Origin: Flavobacteriaceae bacterium
GTDB lineage: Bacteria > Bacteroidota > Bacteroidia > Flavobacteriales > Flavobacteriaceae
Assembly: GCA_019752245.1 (NCBI GenBank)
Contig: JAIEMH010000097.1
Location: forward strand, 1-5,820
DNA: 5,820 nt
Direction: 5' to 3'
Position numbers and translations under genes: made by a program. Below the pieces are notes generated by a model. It saw nothing but the letters and a program-made list of their open reading frames with translations. It did not search any database and was not told the origin of the DNA. The first letter of the stretch is position 1. Each line of letters starts with the position of its first letter. This document shows positions 1 through 5,820 of this stretch, piece by piece.

Positions 1-123
1 CCTACTTTTATTGCAATTGTAGTAGGAATTATTGTCTTGATGCCAATAACGGCAAGAATAGCTAGAAATATTTATATCAATATGTTTATTCATTATGACA
101 AAAACTGGAAACAAAATTCTTAA
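1..123 (+). CDS. DUF983-like small membrane protein, C-terminal fragment (5' end outside window)
   Basis: Frame 1 of the plus strand is open from the window edge for 40 codons and stops at TAA 121-123. The visible part has a hydrophobic helix (about residues 2-16, rich in I, V, G), then the segment ARIARNIYINMF followed by HYDKNW and a short polar tail. From memory, a helix followed by an RNIYINMF-like segment and a Y-D pair is typical of the C-terminus of DUF983 proteins, small (about 130 residue) two-helix membrane proteins that usually start with a zinc-ribbon-like CxxC. That N-terminal part is outside the window, so the key diagnostic residues cannot be checked. Function is unknown for the family. 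The last 38 bases overlap the end of the convergent oxidoreductase gene. The reading frame is convincing; the family name rests on a short motif. Confidence 0.68.
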   Translation, partial: PTFIAIVVGIIVLMPITARIARNIYINMFIHYDKNWKQNS

Positions 124-1153
124 TCCTACGGATATCAATTGCTGGTTCTAGAGGTTTATCGTTTTCAATATGATTAAAAAGACTTGTTGCCATTGAAGGA
201 GCAAGCATTACACCTCGCGTTCCAAGTCCGTTTAATAAATGAATTTTATTGTATTTGGGATTCGTTCCAACCAAAGGACGTCTGTCTTTTACTGTTGGCC
301 TAACGCCAGCATAATGTTCAATAATTTCAAAATCACAGTTAATTAATTCTTTTAAGTTATCTGTCAGTTCTTTTTTGGCAGCTTCTGTCGGAACATTTGT
401 TTTGTCTTCCCAATTGTATGTTGCACCAACTTTGTATAAATCACCACCAATTGGAATAATAAAAATTGATGATTTCACAATTACGTCTAATTTCAAATTT
501 GGAGCTTTTATAAGAAGCAATTCGCCTTTTGTTCCATCTAGTGGTAAATTAGAGAAAAATGGGTTTAAAAGCATTCCAAATCCTTCTGCAAATATAATAT
601 GTCGCGCTTTAAGATTTTTATATTCGACGTAATCTATATTCGTATTTAAAAGTGAATAATCAAATGTTTCTTCGAGATATAGATTTTGGCTTACTAAATA
701 TTCTTTATATTTTTCTAATAAAAGAGCTGTATCAACATAACCACAATACAAAACTTCACCAAAATTAAAAGGAGACGAAATTGCATTAAGTTTTTTGGAA
801 ATCAAATTTGTAGAAAGAAATCTTGAAAGATTAGGTTTATCAGAAGCTGTAAACCAATTGTTTTGCTCTTCTATAGAATAGAATTTTCTTAGTAAAGGCA
901 ATTTATAATCTAGTTTTACATGCAACTTCACTTCTAAATCACCATAAAAACTAGAAAGCAAATCAAGTTGTTCTTTTGCTTGCCAAACTTCACTAAATCG
1001 CTTTAAAATTACAGGATTGTACAAACCACCTGCAATTTTAGAGGAATTTTGCGATTGATTATTAAGTACGATAATACTTTTATCATTTTGCAAAGCAATT
1101 TCAGAAAAAGCAATACCCGCAAGTCCAGAACCAACTATTATATAGTCTAACAT
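86..1153 (-). CDS. FAD-dependent oxidoreductase, amino-acid oxidase (DAO) fold
   Basis: Complete 355-residue protein, a normal length for single-domain DAO-type flavoenzymes, which oxidise C-N bonds of amines or amino acids using FAD. The N-terminus is a Rossmann beta-alpha-beta with the dinucleotide signature GSGLAG at residues 8-13. AGGLYNPVILKRF at 41-53 sits where DAO enzymes contact the FAD. The C-terminal FAD half-site is clear: AGVRPTVKDRRPLVG at 282-296 and GLGTRGVMLAP at 309-319. There is no signal peptide or membrane helix, so it is probably cytosolic. The substrate cannot be read from sequence; nothing specifically marks it as ThiO, DadA or the MnmC C-domain. The ATG at 1153-1151 is chosen because the Rossmann strand begins two residues later; it has an A/T-rich leader and no Shine-Dalgarno, as is common in Bacteroidota. 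It lies 83 bp after gldN with a terminator between, so it is probably a separate transcription unit and not part of the motility machine. Confidence 0.88.
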   Translation of the reverse strand: MLDYIIVGSGLAGIAFSEIALQNDKSIIVLNNQSQNSSKIAGGLYNPVILKRFSEVWQAKEQLDLLSSFYGDLEVKLHVKLDYKLPLLRKFYSIEEQNNWFTASDKPNLSRFLSTNLISKKLNAISSPFNFGEVLYCGYVDTALLLEKYKEYLVSQNLYLEETFDYSLLNTNIDYVEYKNLKARHIIFAEGFGMLLNPFFSNLPLDGTKGELLLIKAPNLKLDVIVKSSIFIIPIGGDLYKVGATYNWEDKTNVPTEAAKKELTDNLKELINCDFEIIEHYAGVRPTVKDRRPLVGTNPKYNKIHLLNGLGTRGVMLAPSMATSLFNHIENDKPLEPAIDIRRIKNFVSSFCHNE

Positions 1154-1181
1154 TTTATTGTATTTATAAATAAAGAGAAAT

Positions 1182-1215
1182 AAAAAAAAACTCCTACCAA
1201 AGGTAAGAGTTTTTT
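1182..1215 (-). terminator. Rho-independent terminator of the gldKLMN operon
   Basis: The arms 1185-1198 and 1202-1215 form a 14-bp stem with a 3-base loop (1199-1201). The core is ACTC-T-TACC paired with GGTA-G-GAGT, extended by an A6/T6 tract, with a run of nine T in the minus-strand direction. The fifth core pair is a permitted G-U wobble in minus-strand RNA but a C-A mismatch in plus-strand RNA, so the minus orientation is favoured. It starts 22 bp after the gldN stop. The T-run on the far side and A-run on the near side would allow weaker bidirectional action, but no plus-strand gene ends here. Confidence 0.9.
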
Positions 1216-1236
1216 AATATTGTATGAAAACTTAAA

Positions 1237-2151
1237 TTAGTAATTCCACATATCTTGTTCGAAGTTACGGATTTTTTCTTTCACTCGCTCAGATTCTAAC
1301 AACTGCATTTGAGCGTTGTCTTTCATGTACTTCTCAATAGTTCTGTCGCCATAAACATTTTCTTCTTTATAAATCACACCACTAAAACGACGTGAATTTA
1401 AAAGGTGGTCAAAAGTAATAGGCATGGCAGAATTTTTATCATTAAAAGCTTTAGCTTCATGAAGTACACCTCTAATTGATGGAAAGTAAATCCAGAACAA
1501 TTCAATAACATCTGTATTACCTTTAGCTTTATCTCTTGCCTCTGTAGCAACTGGACAAATACCAAGTAATCTGTATTTTAATTCACTTTGACGTTTATCA
1601 AAATACCAATACCCTTTGATATAATAACCAGATACATCAGACGCAGCTAATTCAGTTACATTCACATATTGAGGATCTAAAACTTTTCTTCCAGACTTAT
1701 ATCCCTCAATATCAGTATTAAACTCATCAATACCAGCTGGAGTAGTATCTTTATATTTAAAGATAGACTCCATATCCTTCAATGACTTTTTAGAGTTGAA
1801 ATAATCATCTCCATAAACTTCAGTTATAGCACCTGACTTAATACCGTTTAATAAAACTTGAAATAAAGATCTTCTATCTTTTCCAACAAAGGCTGTATCA
1901 ACTGGATAGTATAAAGGAAAATTAATTCTTTCATCAAGATCAATTTTTTCCCAAATAGTTTTACCCATCAATACATCTCTATCATGAACATATCCATAAG
2001 GAAGAGGCTTATCATTGTCAGACTCTAATTGAGCCGCAGTCTTCTTGCCAATCTCATCTGGAGTTTTTGCGTTCAAAAGATTTGATTGAGCAAAAGAAGT
2101 ATAACTTCCAGCAACACCCAAAACAACTAATAAAAAGTTTTTCAATTTCAT
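1237..2151 (-). CDS. gldN: GldN, periplasmic T9SS / gliding motility ring protein
   Basis: Complete 304-residue protein. Residues 1-21 are a Sec signal peptide (K2/K4, hydrophobic stretch 6-14, cleavage probably after SFA at 21), so the mature protein is periplasmic. Family-characteristic blocks are YGYVHDRDVLMGKTIWEKID (52-71), GYYIKGYWYFDK (175-186), RLLGICPVA (194-202), LFWIYFPSIRGVLHEAKAF (218-236) and the polar C-terminus ending in DMWNY. In the family, GldN (PorN in Porphyromonas) binds the lipoprotein GldK/PorK to build a large ring under the outer membrane, which is driven by the GldLM motor. The single cysteine (C199) cannot form an internal disulfide. The gene begins 51 bp after gldM without a terminator, so it is co-transcribed, and it is followed by a strong terminator. 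The leader before ATG is A/T-rich with no Shine-Dalgarno. No second gldN-like gene (gldO) follows. Confidence 0.96.
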   Translation of the reverse strand: MKLKNFLLVVLGVAGSYTSFAQSNLLNAKTPDEIGKKTAAQLESDNDKPLPYGYVHDRDVLMGKTIWEKIDLDERINFPLYYPVDTAFVGKDRRSLFQVLLNGIKSGAITEVYGDDYFNSKKSLKDMESIFKYKDTTPAGIDEFNTDIEGYKSGRKVLDPQYVNVTELAASDVSGYYIKGYWYFDKRQSELKYRLLGICPVATEARDKAKGNTDVIELFWIYFPSIRGVLHEAKAFNDKNSAMPITFDHLLNSRRFSGVIYKEENVYGDRTIEKYMKDNAQMQLLESERVKEKIRNFEQDMWNY

Positions 2152-2202
2152 AATTTATATTCTAAGTTATCTAAGTAGGTTTATAACGACAAACTTAAAT
2201 TT

Positions 2203-3762
2203 TTATTGTATTTCAAAAGTAGCAATTGCAGCTGTTTTAGTTTGAATAGCAGCTCCATCACCAATGATTTTGGTCTTAACATCAGAAATCACAATTTGAT
2301 CTCCTCTAGTTGCTCTTGCTAATGCAGCTTTACATTGCGCATTAACTCTATCACCATTAACAACGATAGTAGCTTGACCTGGAACTTTAAATGCAAATTG
2401 TGTAACTTGGAATTTCAAATCATACAAGAAATCAGGTAGTTGTGCTGTTATTTGAGAAACTTCCAAACGTGATTTTGCTCCTTTAGATGGACCTGTAGTA
2501 CCTCCAATTGCAGCTTGTGGTGCAGGAATACCTTTAATTCTGAATACTTTACTATCAGTTACAGTTTTCCCATCAGACATTTTACCAGTAACAGATACAG
2601 TAACACTCTCTCCAGCAACTGGATTCAAATTATACTTACCATTCGCACCAGCTTTTGACAAACCAGGAGCAGAAGCATTAACATTGTTATCTCCAATACC
2701 AGCAAATGAAATTGTCATAGGATTTGGTAAACCTCTGTAAACTACGTTCATTTTATCAGCAGAAATATTAGCTGAATTTGGACGAGGAATTACAACATAT
2801 TTACCCTCAAATTTCAATGGAACTGGTTTACCATCTTCCATAAATGTAAATTGACCATTGATGTTTTGCTCTCCAATTGCGCCAGCTGTCATAGAAATTA
2901 CAGCTTGACCATTTTCGATTTTACCTGGACCTTGGAAAGATGTTGGTTTTGTATTTTCGTCATAACGACCTAAAACAACTTTACCTTTTACAGCTTCACC
3001 TTGGAAATAAGCACTTTTTTCTAAAACTACAAGAGCAGTATAATTTTTCATAGAAGCAGCACTTACAGCCGAAGCTCCTAATAAATTGTTATAACTATCA
3101 AATTCTGCTTTTTTAACATCATTTTGCCATGCAGTTAATTTAGCTAAAGAAGCAATTGCAGGAAAATGTTCGAAATGGTAAGATAAATATTTCTTAGTCA
3201 CTCCTTCTCCATCCTTAACATCAGCAGTATTAAATTTACTTTCAATATCACTAATAACTGGAGACAATTTAGAAGCTAAACTAGGTTCACTAGCAACTGC
3301 TGCTTTCATATCAGCAACATATTTATTAATTGCCTCAACAATAGCTTTACCTTTTGCAGAATAATTATCACCTTTAAACCAAGTCTCATCAATATGAGGA
3401 CCTTTATCCATAGCTTCGTATGGTAATTTTCCAGTCTTTTTATCTATCTCTACACCATTTGTAGCATCAAGCTTCAATGTACCAATATAGTCATAAAAAG
3501 ATTTTGAAATCTCAGCAATTTTTACAGAAGCATTTTTTGCTGGTCCATAAAGACCTGCATTTTCAGTTCCTTTTTGCTCTATTGTTTGTAAAAGTTTTTT
3601 ATTATTTTCTACAGAAGCTGTATTCGCAGTTTCAAATTTTTCATTCATTAATCCGAATGCGGATAATACTTCTTTTGACATGTTTAATGCCAACATAGCG
3701 ATGAATACCAAGTACATTAGGTTAATCATCTTCTGTCTAGGGGTTAATTTTCCTCCTGCCAT
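2203..3762 (-). CDS. gldM: GldM, inner-membrane motor and periplasm-spanning shaft of T9SS
   Basis: Complete 519-residue protein, close to the roughly 513 residues I recall for F. johnsoniae GldM. A short cytoplasmic N-terminus is followed by one membrane helix at about 13-30 (INLMYLVFIAMLALNM). R9 and Y17, which I recall as conserved residues in the GldLM membrane interface, are present, as is E31 at the helix end. Then come a helical periplasmic domain D1 (about 36-225) and three beta-rich domains: D2 (about 240-325), D3 (about 327-408) and D4 (about 411-519, opening with IPAPQAAIGG). Boundaries are by comparison with the known D1-D4 architecture and are approximate. In the family, GldM dimerises, its helix pair sits inside a GldL pentamer, and D4 reaches the GldKN ring to transmit proton-driven motion. 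The only cysteine is C477 in D4. The gene starts 58 bp after gldL; the sequence before ATG (GAAAAG) is purine-rich but not a strong ribosome binding site. Confidence 0.97.
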   Translation of the reverse strand: MAGGKLTPRQKMINLMYLVFIAMLALNMSKEVLSAFGLMNEKFETANTASVENNKKLLQTIEQKGTENAGLYGPAKNASVKIAEISKSFYDYIGTLKLDATNGVEIDKKTGKLPYEAMDKGPHIDETWFKGDNYSAKGKAIVEAINKYVADMKAAVASEPSLASKLSPVISDIESKFNTADVKDGEGVTKKYLSYHFEHFPAIASLAKLTAWQNDVKKAEFDSYNNLLGASAVSAASMKNYTALVVLEKSAYFQGEAVKGKVVLGRYDENTKPTSFQGPGKIENGQAVISMTAGAIGEQNINGQFTFMEDGKPVPLKFEGKYVVIPRPNSANISADKMNVVYRGLPNPMTISFAGIGDNNVNASAPGLSKAGANGKYNLNPVAGESVTVSVTGKMSDGKTVTDSKVFRIKGIPAPQAAIGGTTGPSKGAKSRLEVSQITAQLPDFLYDLKFQVTQFAFKVPGQATIVVNGDRVNAQCKAALARATRGDQIVISDVKTKIIGDGAAIQTKTAAIATFEIQ

Positions 3763-3775
3763 CTTTTCTAATTAG

Positions 3776-3816
3776 TTTAGTTTAAAATTTTGTTTAATAA
3801 TAAATTTAGTTTAAAA
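3776..3816. repeat. 12-bp direct repeat in the gldL-gldM gap
   Basis: TTTAGTTTAAAA occurs exactly at 3776-3787 and again at 3805-3816, 29 bp apart start to start. An overlapping inverted repeat pairs TAATTAGTTT (3769-3778) with AAACTAATTA (3814-3823), which includes the gldL stop codon. In mRNA the inverted repeat could form a 10-bp A-U/G-C stem enclosing the gap. The region is nearly all A/T, so part of this may be low-complexity coincidence; a 12-bp exact copy in 58 bp is still more than casual. Confidence 0.5.
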
Positions 3817-3820
3817 CTAA

Positions 3821-4456
3821 TTATCCTTTATTGCTCATTGCAGATAACATTCCACCATATACATTGTTTAATGTAGATAAGTTAGAAGTTAAAGATTGCA
3901 TTTGGTCTTTTAATTTTAAGTTGTTTTCAGCAACTTCATTGTTAATTTGTGCATTTTTCTCAGCGCTTTGAACTTGAACAGTATATAAACCGTTTAAAGT
4001 TTCTAAGTGAGAAGCTGCTTTAGTCATTTCTTCAGCATATTTCTTTTGACCTGCCATAGCATCTACTGTTGGAGATATAGATTTTGCTGCACCTTCAAAG
4101 TTTTTAATACTATTTCCTAAGCTTGCCATCAATTCACCATCGATTTTAGCTTCTTTCAACATGTTGTCTAATTTTTGAGAAAGCAATCCTTGAGCATCTT
4201 TAGGATCTTCTACTTTTTTTGTTTTTTCTTTAGCTTGACCACCAGCTAATTCAGGATAAACCAAAGACCAATCTAATTCTGTATCTACAGGTTCGAAAGC
4301 TGATAAAGCAAAGATAAATGCTTCTGTTAATAACCCTATGATAAGTAAAGCACTTGCGAACGGCCAGTGTTGGATTTTAAATAATGCTCCAACGATTACA
4401 ACTGCTGCACCCATACCGTAGGTAAAATTCATGATTCTTTTAGGAATTAAAGCCAT
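3821..4456 (-). CDS. gldL: GldL, proton-channel stator subunit of the T9SS motor
   Basis: Complete 211-residue inner-membrane protein. There are two membrane helices, about 12-28 (YGMGAAVVIVGALFK) and 34-51 (ASALLIIGLLTEAFIFAL), joined by a very short periplasmic loop (IQHWPF). The helices carry the polar residues expected of the motor: Y13, K27, H30 and E45 inside helix 2, with E55 just after it. E45 aligns with the proton-carrying E49 that I recall for F. johnsoniae GldL. Then come the family block LDWSLVYPELAGG (61-73), a Lys/Glu linker (75-88) and a long cytoplasmic helical, coiled-coil-like tail (about 90-207). In the family, five GldL surround two GldM helices and convert proton flow into rotation. 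The tail contains a duplicated LxTLNxxY motif (see findings). The start codon follows a TAA-type trinucleotide repeat with no Shine-Dalgarno; the gene lies 58 bp after gldK. Confidence 0.97.
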   Translation of the reverse strand: MALIPKRIMNFTYGMGAAVVIVGALFKIQHWPFASALLIIGLLTEAFIFALSAFEPVDTELDWSLVYPELAGGQAKEKTKKVEDPKDAQGLLSQKLDNMLKEAKIDGELMASLGNSIKNFEGAAKSISPTVDAMAGQKKYAEEMTKAASHLETLNGLYTVQVQSAEKNAQINNEVAENNLKLKDQMQSLTSNLSTLNNVYGGMLSAMSNKG

Positions 4457-4468
4457 AATAATAATAAT
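4455..4468. repeat. Trinucleotide repeat touching the gldL start codon
   Basis: A 14-bp tract of period 3 (ATA/TAA on the plus strand, ATT/TTA when read as mRNA) runs from inside the gldL ATG into its leader. It replaces a ribosome binding site and keeps the initiation region unstructured, which suits A/T-rich Bacteroidota leaders. Length change would alter the spacing before ATG but not the reading frame. Confidence 0.6.
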
Positions 4469-4472
4469 TTTT

Positions 4473-4506
4473 AGTTAGTTAAGTTTAATATAATTAAGTT
4501 AGTTAA
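4473..4506. repeat. 10-bp direct repeat in the gldK-gldL gap
   Basis: AGTTAGTTAA is found exactly at 4473-4482 and 4497-4506, 24 bp apart start to start, inside the 58-bp gap. Between them is a small A/T inverted repeat. No GC-rich stem with a T-run is present, so this is not a terminator and the gap is consistent with read-through from gldK to gldL. Confidence 0.5.
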
Positions 4507-4514
4507 TATACAAT

Positions 4515-5820
4515 TTATCTTTTTACAGGTTTTCCATTTCCTGTAGTTTGAACGCCCATGTAATCTTGAACCGTTCTGAATCCAATGTAACTTCTTGCAG
4601 TATCTTGGTATTCGAAATCTCTTGTTCCAACTTGCAAGAAGTATGAAACATCTTTCCATGATCCACCTCTCACAACTTTACGTTTGTTTGAAGTATCAGG
4701 AACATTTGGATTCATTGTTGAAACATATTCGTAAGCAGATGCATCATAAGAAGAATCTGTCCATTCAGCTACGTTTCCAGACATATTATAAAGGTTGTAT
4801 CCGTTTGGTTCGTATGATTTTGCTTCAACAGTGTACAAAGATTGATCTGCAGCATAATCTCCACGACTTGGCTTGAAGTTAGCCATAAAACAACCTCTAT
4901 CATTTTTAGTATAAGGTCCACCCCAAGGATAGTTTCCTGATTGTAAACCTCCACGAGCAGCATATTCCCACTCAGCTTCTGTAGGCAAACGGAAAGAGTT
5001 TATCAAATCTCTACCTTTTTTCTTTTTAACATAAATGTTTTTGTTCAATGTTCTCCACGCACAGAAAGCTTTAGCTTGTTTCCAGTTCACACCAACAACA
5101 GGATACTCTCCATATGCTTGATGCCAAAAATAATCATTGTGCATTGGCTCATTATAAGAATAAGCAAAGTCTTTAATCCATACTGTAGTATCTGGATAAA
5201 CTTTTGTATTTTCAGTTTTAATGAATTTACTTCTTTTACCAACTTTAGCCTTAGCAGCTGCTTGAATATCCATCCAAGAATAGTGAAATTTCAATTTGTC
5301 TACATCAATAGTTCTCAAGCCATTAAACGACTCTGCAACTGGCAAATACATCGTATCCATAACTTCAACGTAATATTCGTCTGGATATTTTTTTGTATCT
5401 GTAATTAGTTTGGTTTTTTTATTCAATCTTCTTCCAGCATAAGGATCATCAGTAGTTCCCACACTGTAATAATTCTCATACATATATTTATCGTAAGGAG
5501 TCATTTTAGCAGGATCTTGATCAGCGAAAGCAAAGTCACCAATACTTCCAGCATTTTTACCACCTTTTCCTGAACCAGGTTTTTGACCTACTTCATCAGC
5601 AAGAATAGCTAATCTAACTCTAATAATAGAATCTTTAACCCATTCAACGAATTGACGGTACTCACTATTTGTAATTTCAGTTTCATCCATATAGAATGAT
5701 CTAACGGTCACAGTTTTAGTAGGGGCGTCTTGCGTATTAGCTGGATCATCATCAGATTTACCCATAATGTATGCACCACCTGGAATCAAAGTCATACCAA
5801 AAGGTTTCTCTGGATGCCAT
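4515..5820 (-). CDS. gldK: GldK, outer-membrane lipoprotein of the T9SS ring (5' end outside window)
   Basis: The frame is open from the window edge (first visible residues WHPEKPFGMTLIPGG) to TAA at 4517-4515, about 434 residues. The family is about 464 long as I recall, so roughly 30 N-terminal residues, including the expected lipoprotein signal and lipobox cysteine, are missing. The ATG at 5795 is internal, because matching family sequence continues upstream of it. Numbering from that Met, the fold is of the FGE-sulfatase / SUMF1 type: FYMDETEITNSEYRQF (34-49), RLPTEAEWEYAARGG (269-283), SGNVAEWTDSSY (339-350), VVRGGSW (374-380) and YIGFRTVQD (403-411). A long segment at about 55-225 separates the first block from the rest. 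The catalytic cysteines of true formylglycine-generating enzymes are absent near GFR, so the role is structural. In the family, GldK with GldN forms the outer-membrane-attached ring contacted by GldM. The promoter lies outside the window. Confidence 0.96.
   Translation of the reverse strand, partial: WHPEKPFGMTLIPGGAYIMGKSDDDPANTQDAPTKTVTVRSFYMDETEITNSEYRQFVEWVKDSIIRVRLAILADEVGQKPGSGKGGKNAGSIGDFAFADQDPAKMTPYDKYMYENYYSVGTTDDPYAGRRLNKKTKLITDTKKYPDEYYVEVMDTMYLPVAESFNGLRTIDVDKLKFHYSWMDIQAAAKAKVGKRSKFIKTENTKVYPDTTVWIKDFAYSYNEPMHNDYFWHQAYGEYPVVGVNWKQAKAFCAWRTLNKNIYVKKKKGRDLINSFRLPTEAEWEYAARGGLQSGNYPWGGPYTKNDRGCFMANFKPSRGDYAADQSLYTVEAKSYEPNGYNLYNMSGNVAEWTDSSYDASAYEYVSTMNPNVPDTSNKRKVVRGGSWKDVSYFLQVGTRDFEYQDTARSYIGFRTVQDYMGVQTTGNGKPVKR

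Noticed and set aside
375..632. Plus-strand open frame of 85 codons
   Set aside because: It lies fully antisense inside the oxidoreductase gene and its translation resembles no family I know; a shadow of the real frame.
3477..3698. Plus-strand open frame of 73 codons
   Set aside because: Antisense to the start of gldM, low-complexity (F, L, Q, K rich) translation typical of a reversed A/T-rich gene.
3763..3823. Terminator between gldL and gldM
   Set aside because: The 10-bp inverted repeat is almost all A/T, encloses 35 bases and has no T-run after it, so it should not stop transcription.
4471..4659. Minus-strand 62-codon frame across the gldK end and the gldK-gldL gap
   Set aside because: It begins in another frame inside the conserved 3' end of gldK and ends in the repeat-rich gap; no recognisable protein features.
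5014..5027. A-rich tract AAAAAGAAAAAAGG in gldK as a frameshift site
   Set aside because: The codons are AAG AAA AAA GGT, so the A6G heptamer is not in the X_XXY_YYZ phase needed for -1 slippage.
4595..5408. Open frames of 93 and 110 codons on plus and 64 codons on minus inside gldK
   Set aside because: All overlap conserved FGE-fold sequence of gldK in other frames and show no domain, signal or plausible composition.
5793..5795. ATG as the true start of gldK
   Set aside because: The frame stays open to the window edge and the preceding residues (WHPEKPFG) fit GldK; starting here would remove the lipoprotein signal.
4515..5820. Formylglycine-generating / sulfatase-activating enzyme activity for the FGE-fold gene
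   Set aside because: The cysteines needed for catalysis are missing and the neighbours are gldL, gldM and gldN; GldK is the right call.

Overview
The window is AT-rich, has no recognisable GC-rich islands, and carries the 3' part of the gliding motility / type IX secretion (T9SS) core operon gldK-gldL-gldM-gldN. This places it in Bacteroidota, most likely Flavobacteriaceae and probably Flavobacterium or a close relative. Apart from a short fragment at the left edge, every gene lies on the minus strand, so the order of transcription runs from right to left.

Layout in transcription order. gldK (4515-5820) enters at the right edge without its 5' end. gldL (3821-4456), gldM (2203-3762) and gldN (1237-2151) follow, with gaps of 58, 58 and 51 bp. 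The gaps are almost pure A/T, lack GC-rich terminator stems and carry short direct repeats. A strong intrinsic terminator at 1182-1215 closes the unit. Beyond it, on the same strand, is a complete FAD-dependent amino-acid-oxidase-like gene (86-1153). Its 3' end overlaps tail-to-tail with the end of a plus-strand membrane protein gene that resembles the DUF983 family (1-123). No stretch over 300 bases lacks a gene, and I see no RNA gene, mobile element or CRISPR array.

How the genes work together, from established knowledge of the family. GldL and GldM form the inner-membrane proton-driven motor: GldL5 around a GldM2 helix pair, with GldM extending across the periplasm. GldK (lipoprotein) and GldN form a ring under the outer membrane that GldM contacts. 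The motor powers secretion of CTD-tagged proteins and surface-adhesin movement. The oxidoreductase and the DUF983-like protein have no known role in this machine.

The system is well described, so nothing here is a new system. The points worth a second look are details: a duplicated LxTLNxxY motif exactly 42 residues apart in the GldL tail; a possible -1 frameshift site that would cut GldL just after its membrane domain; a GldL periplasmic loop four residues shorter than my memory of the F. johnsoniae protein; the absence of gldO after gldN; repeats in all three operon gaps; and a terminator whose loop contains a promoter-like TAnnTTTG.
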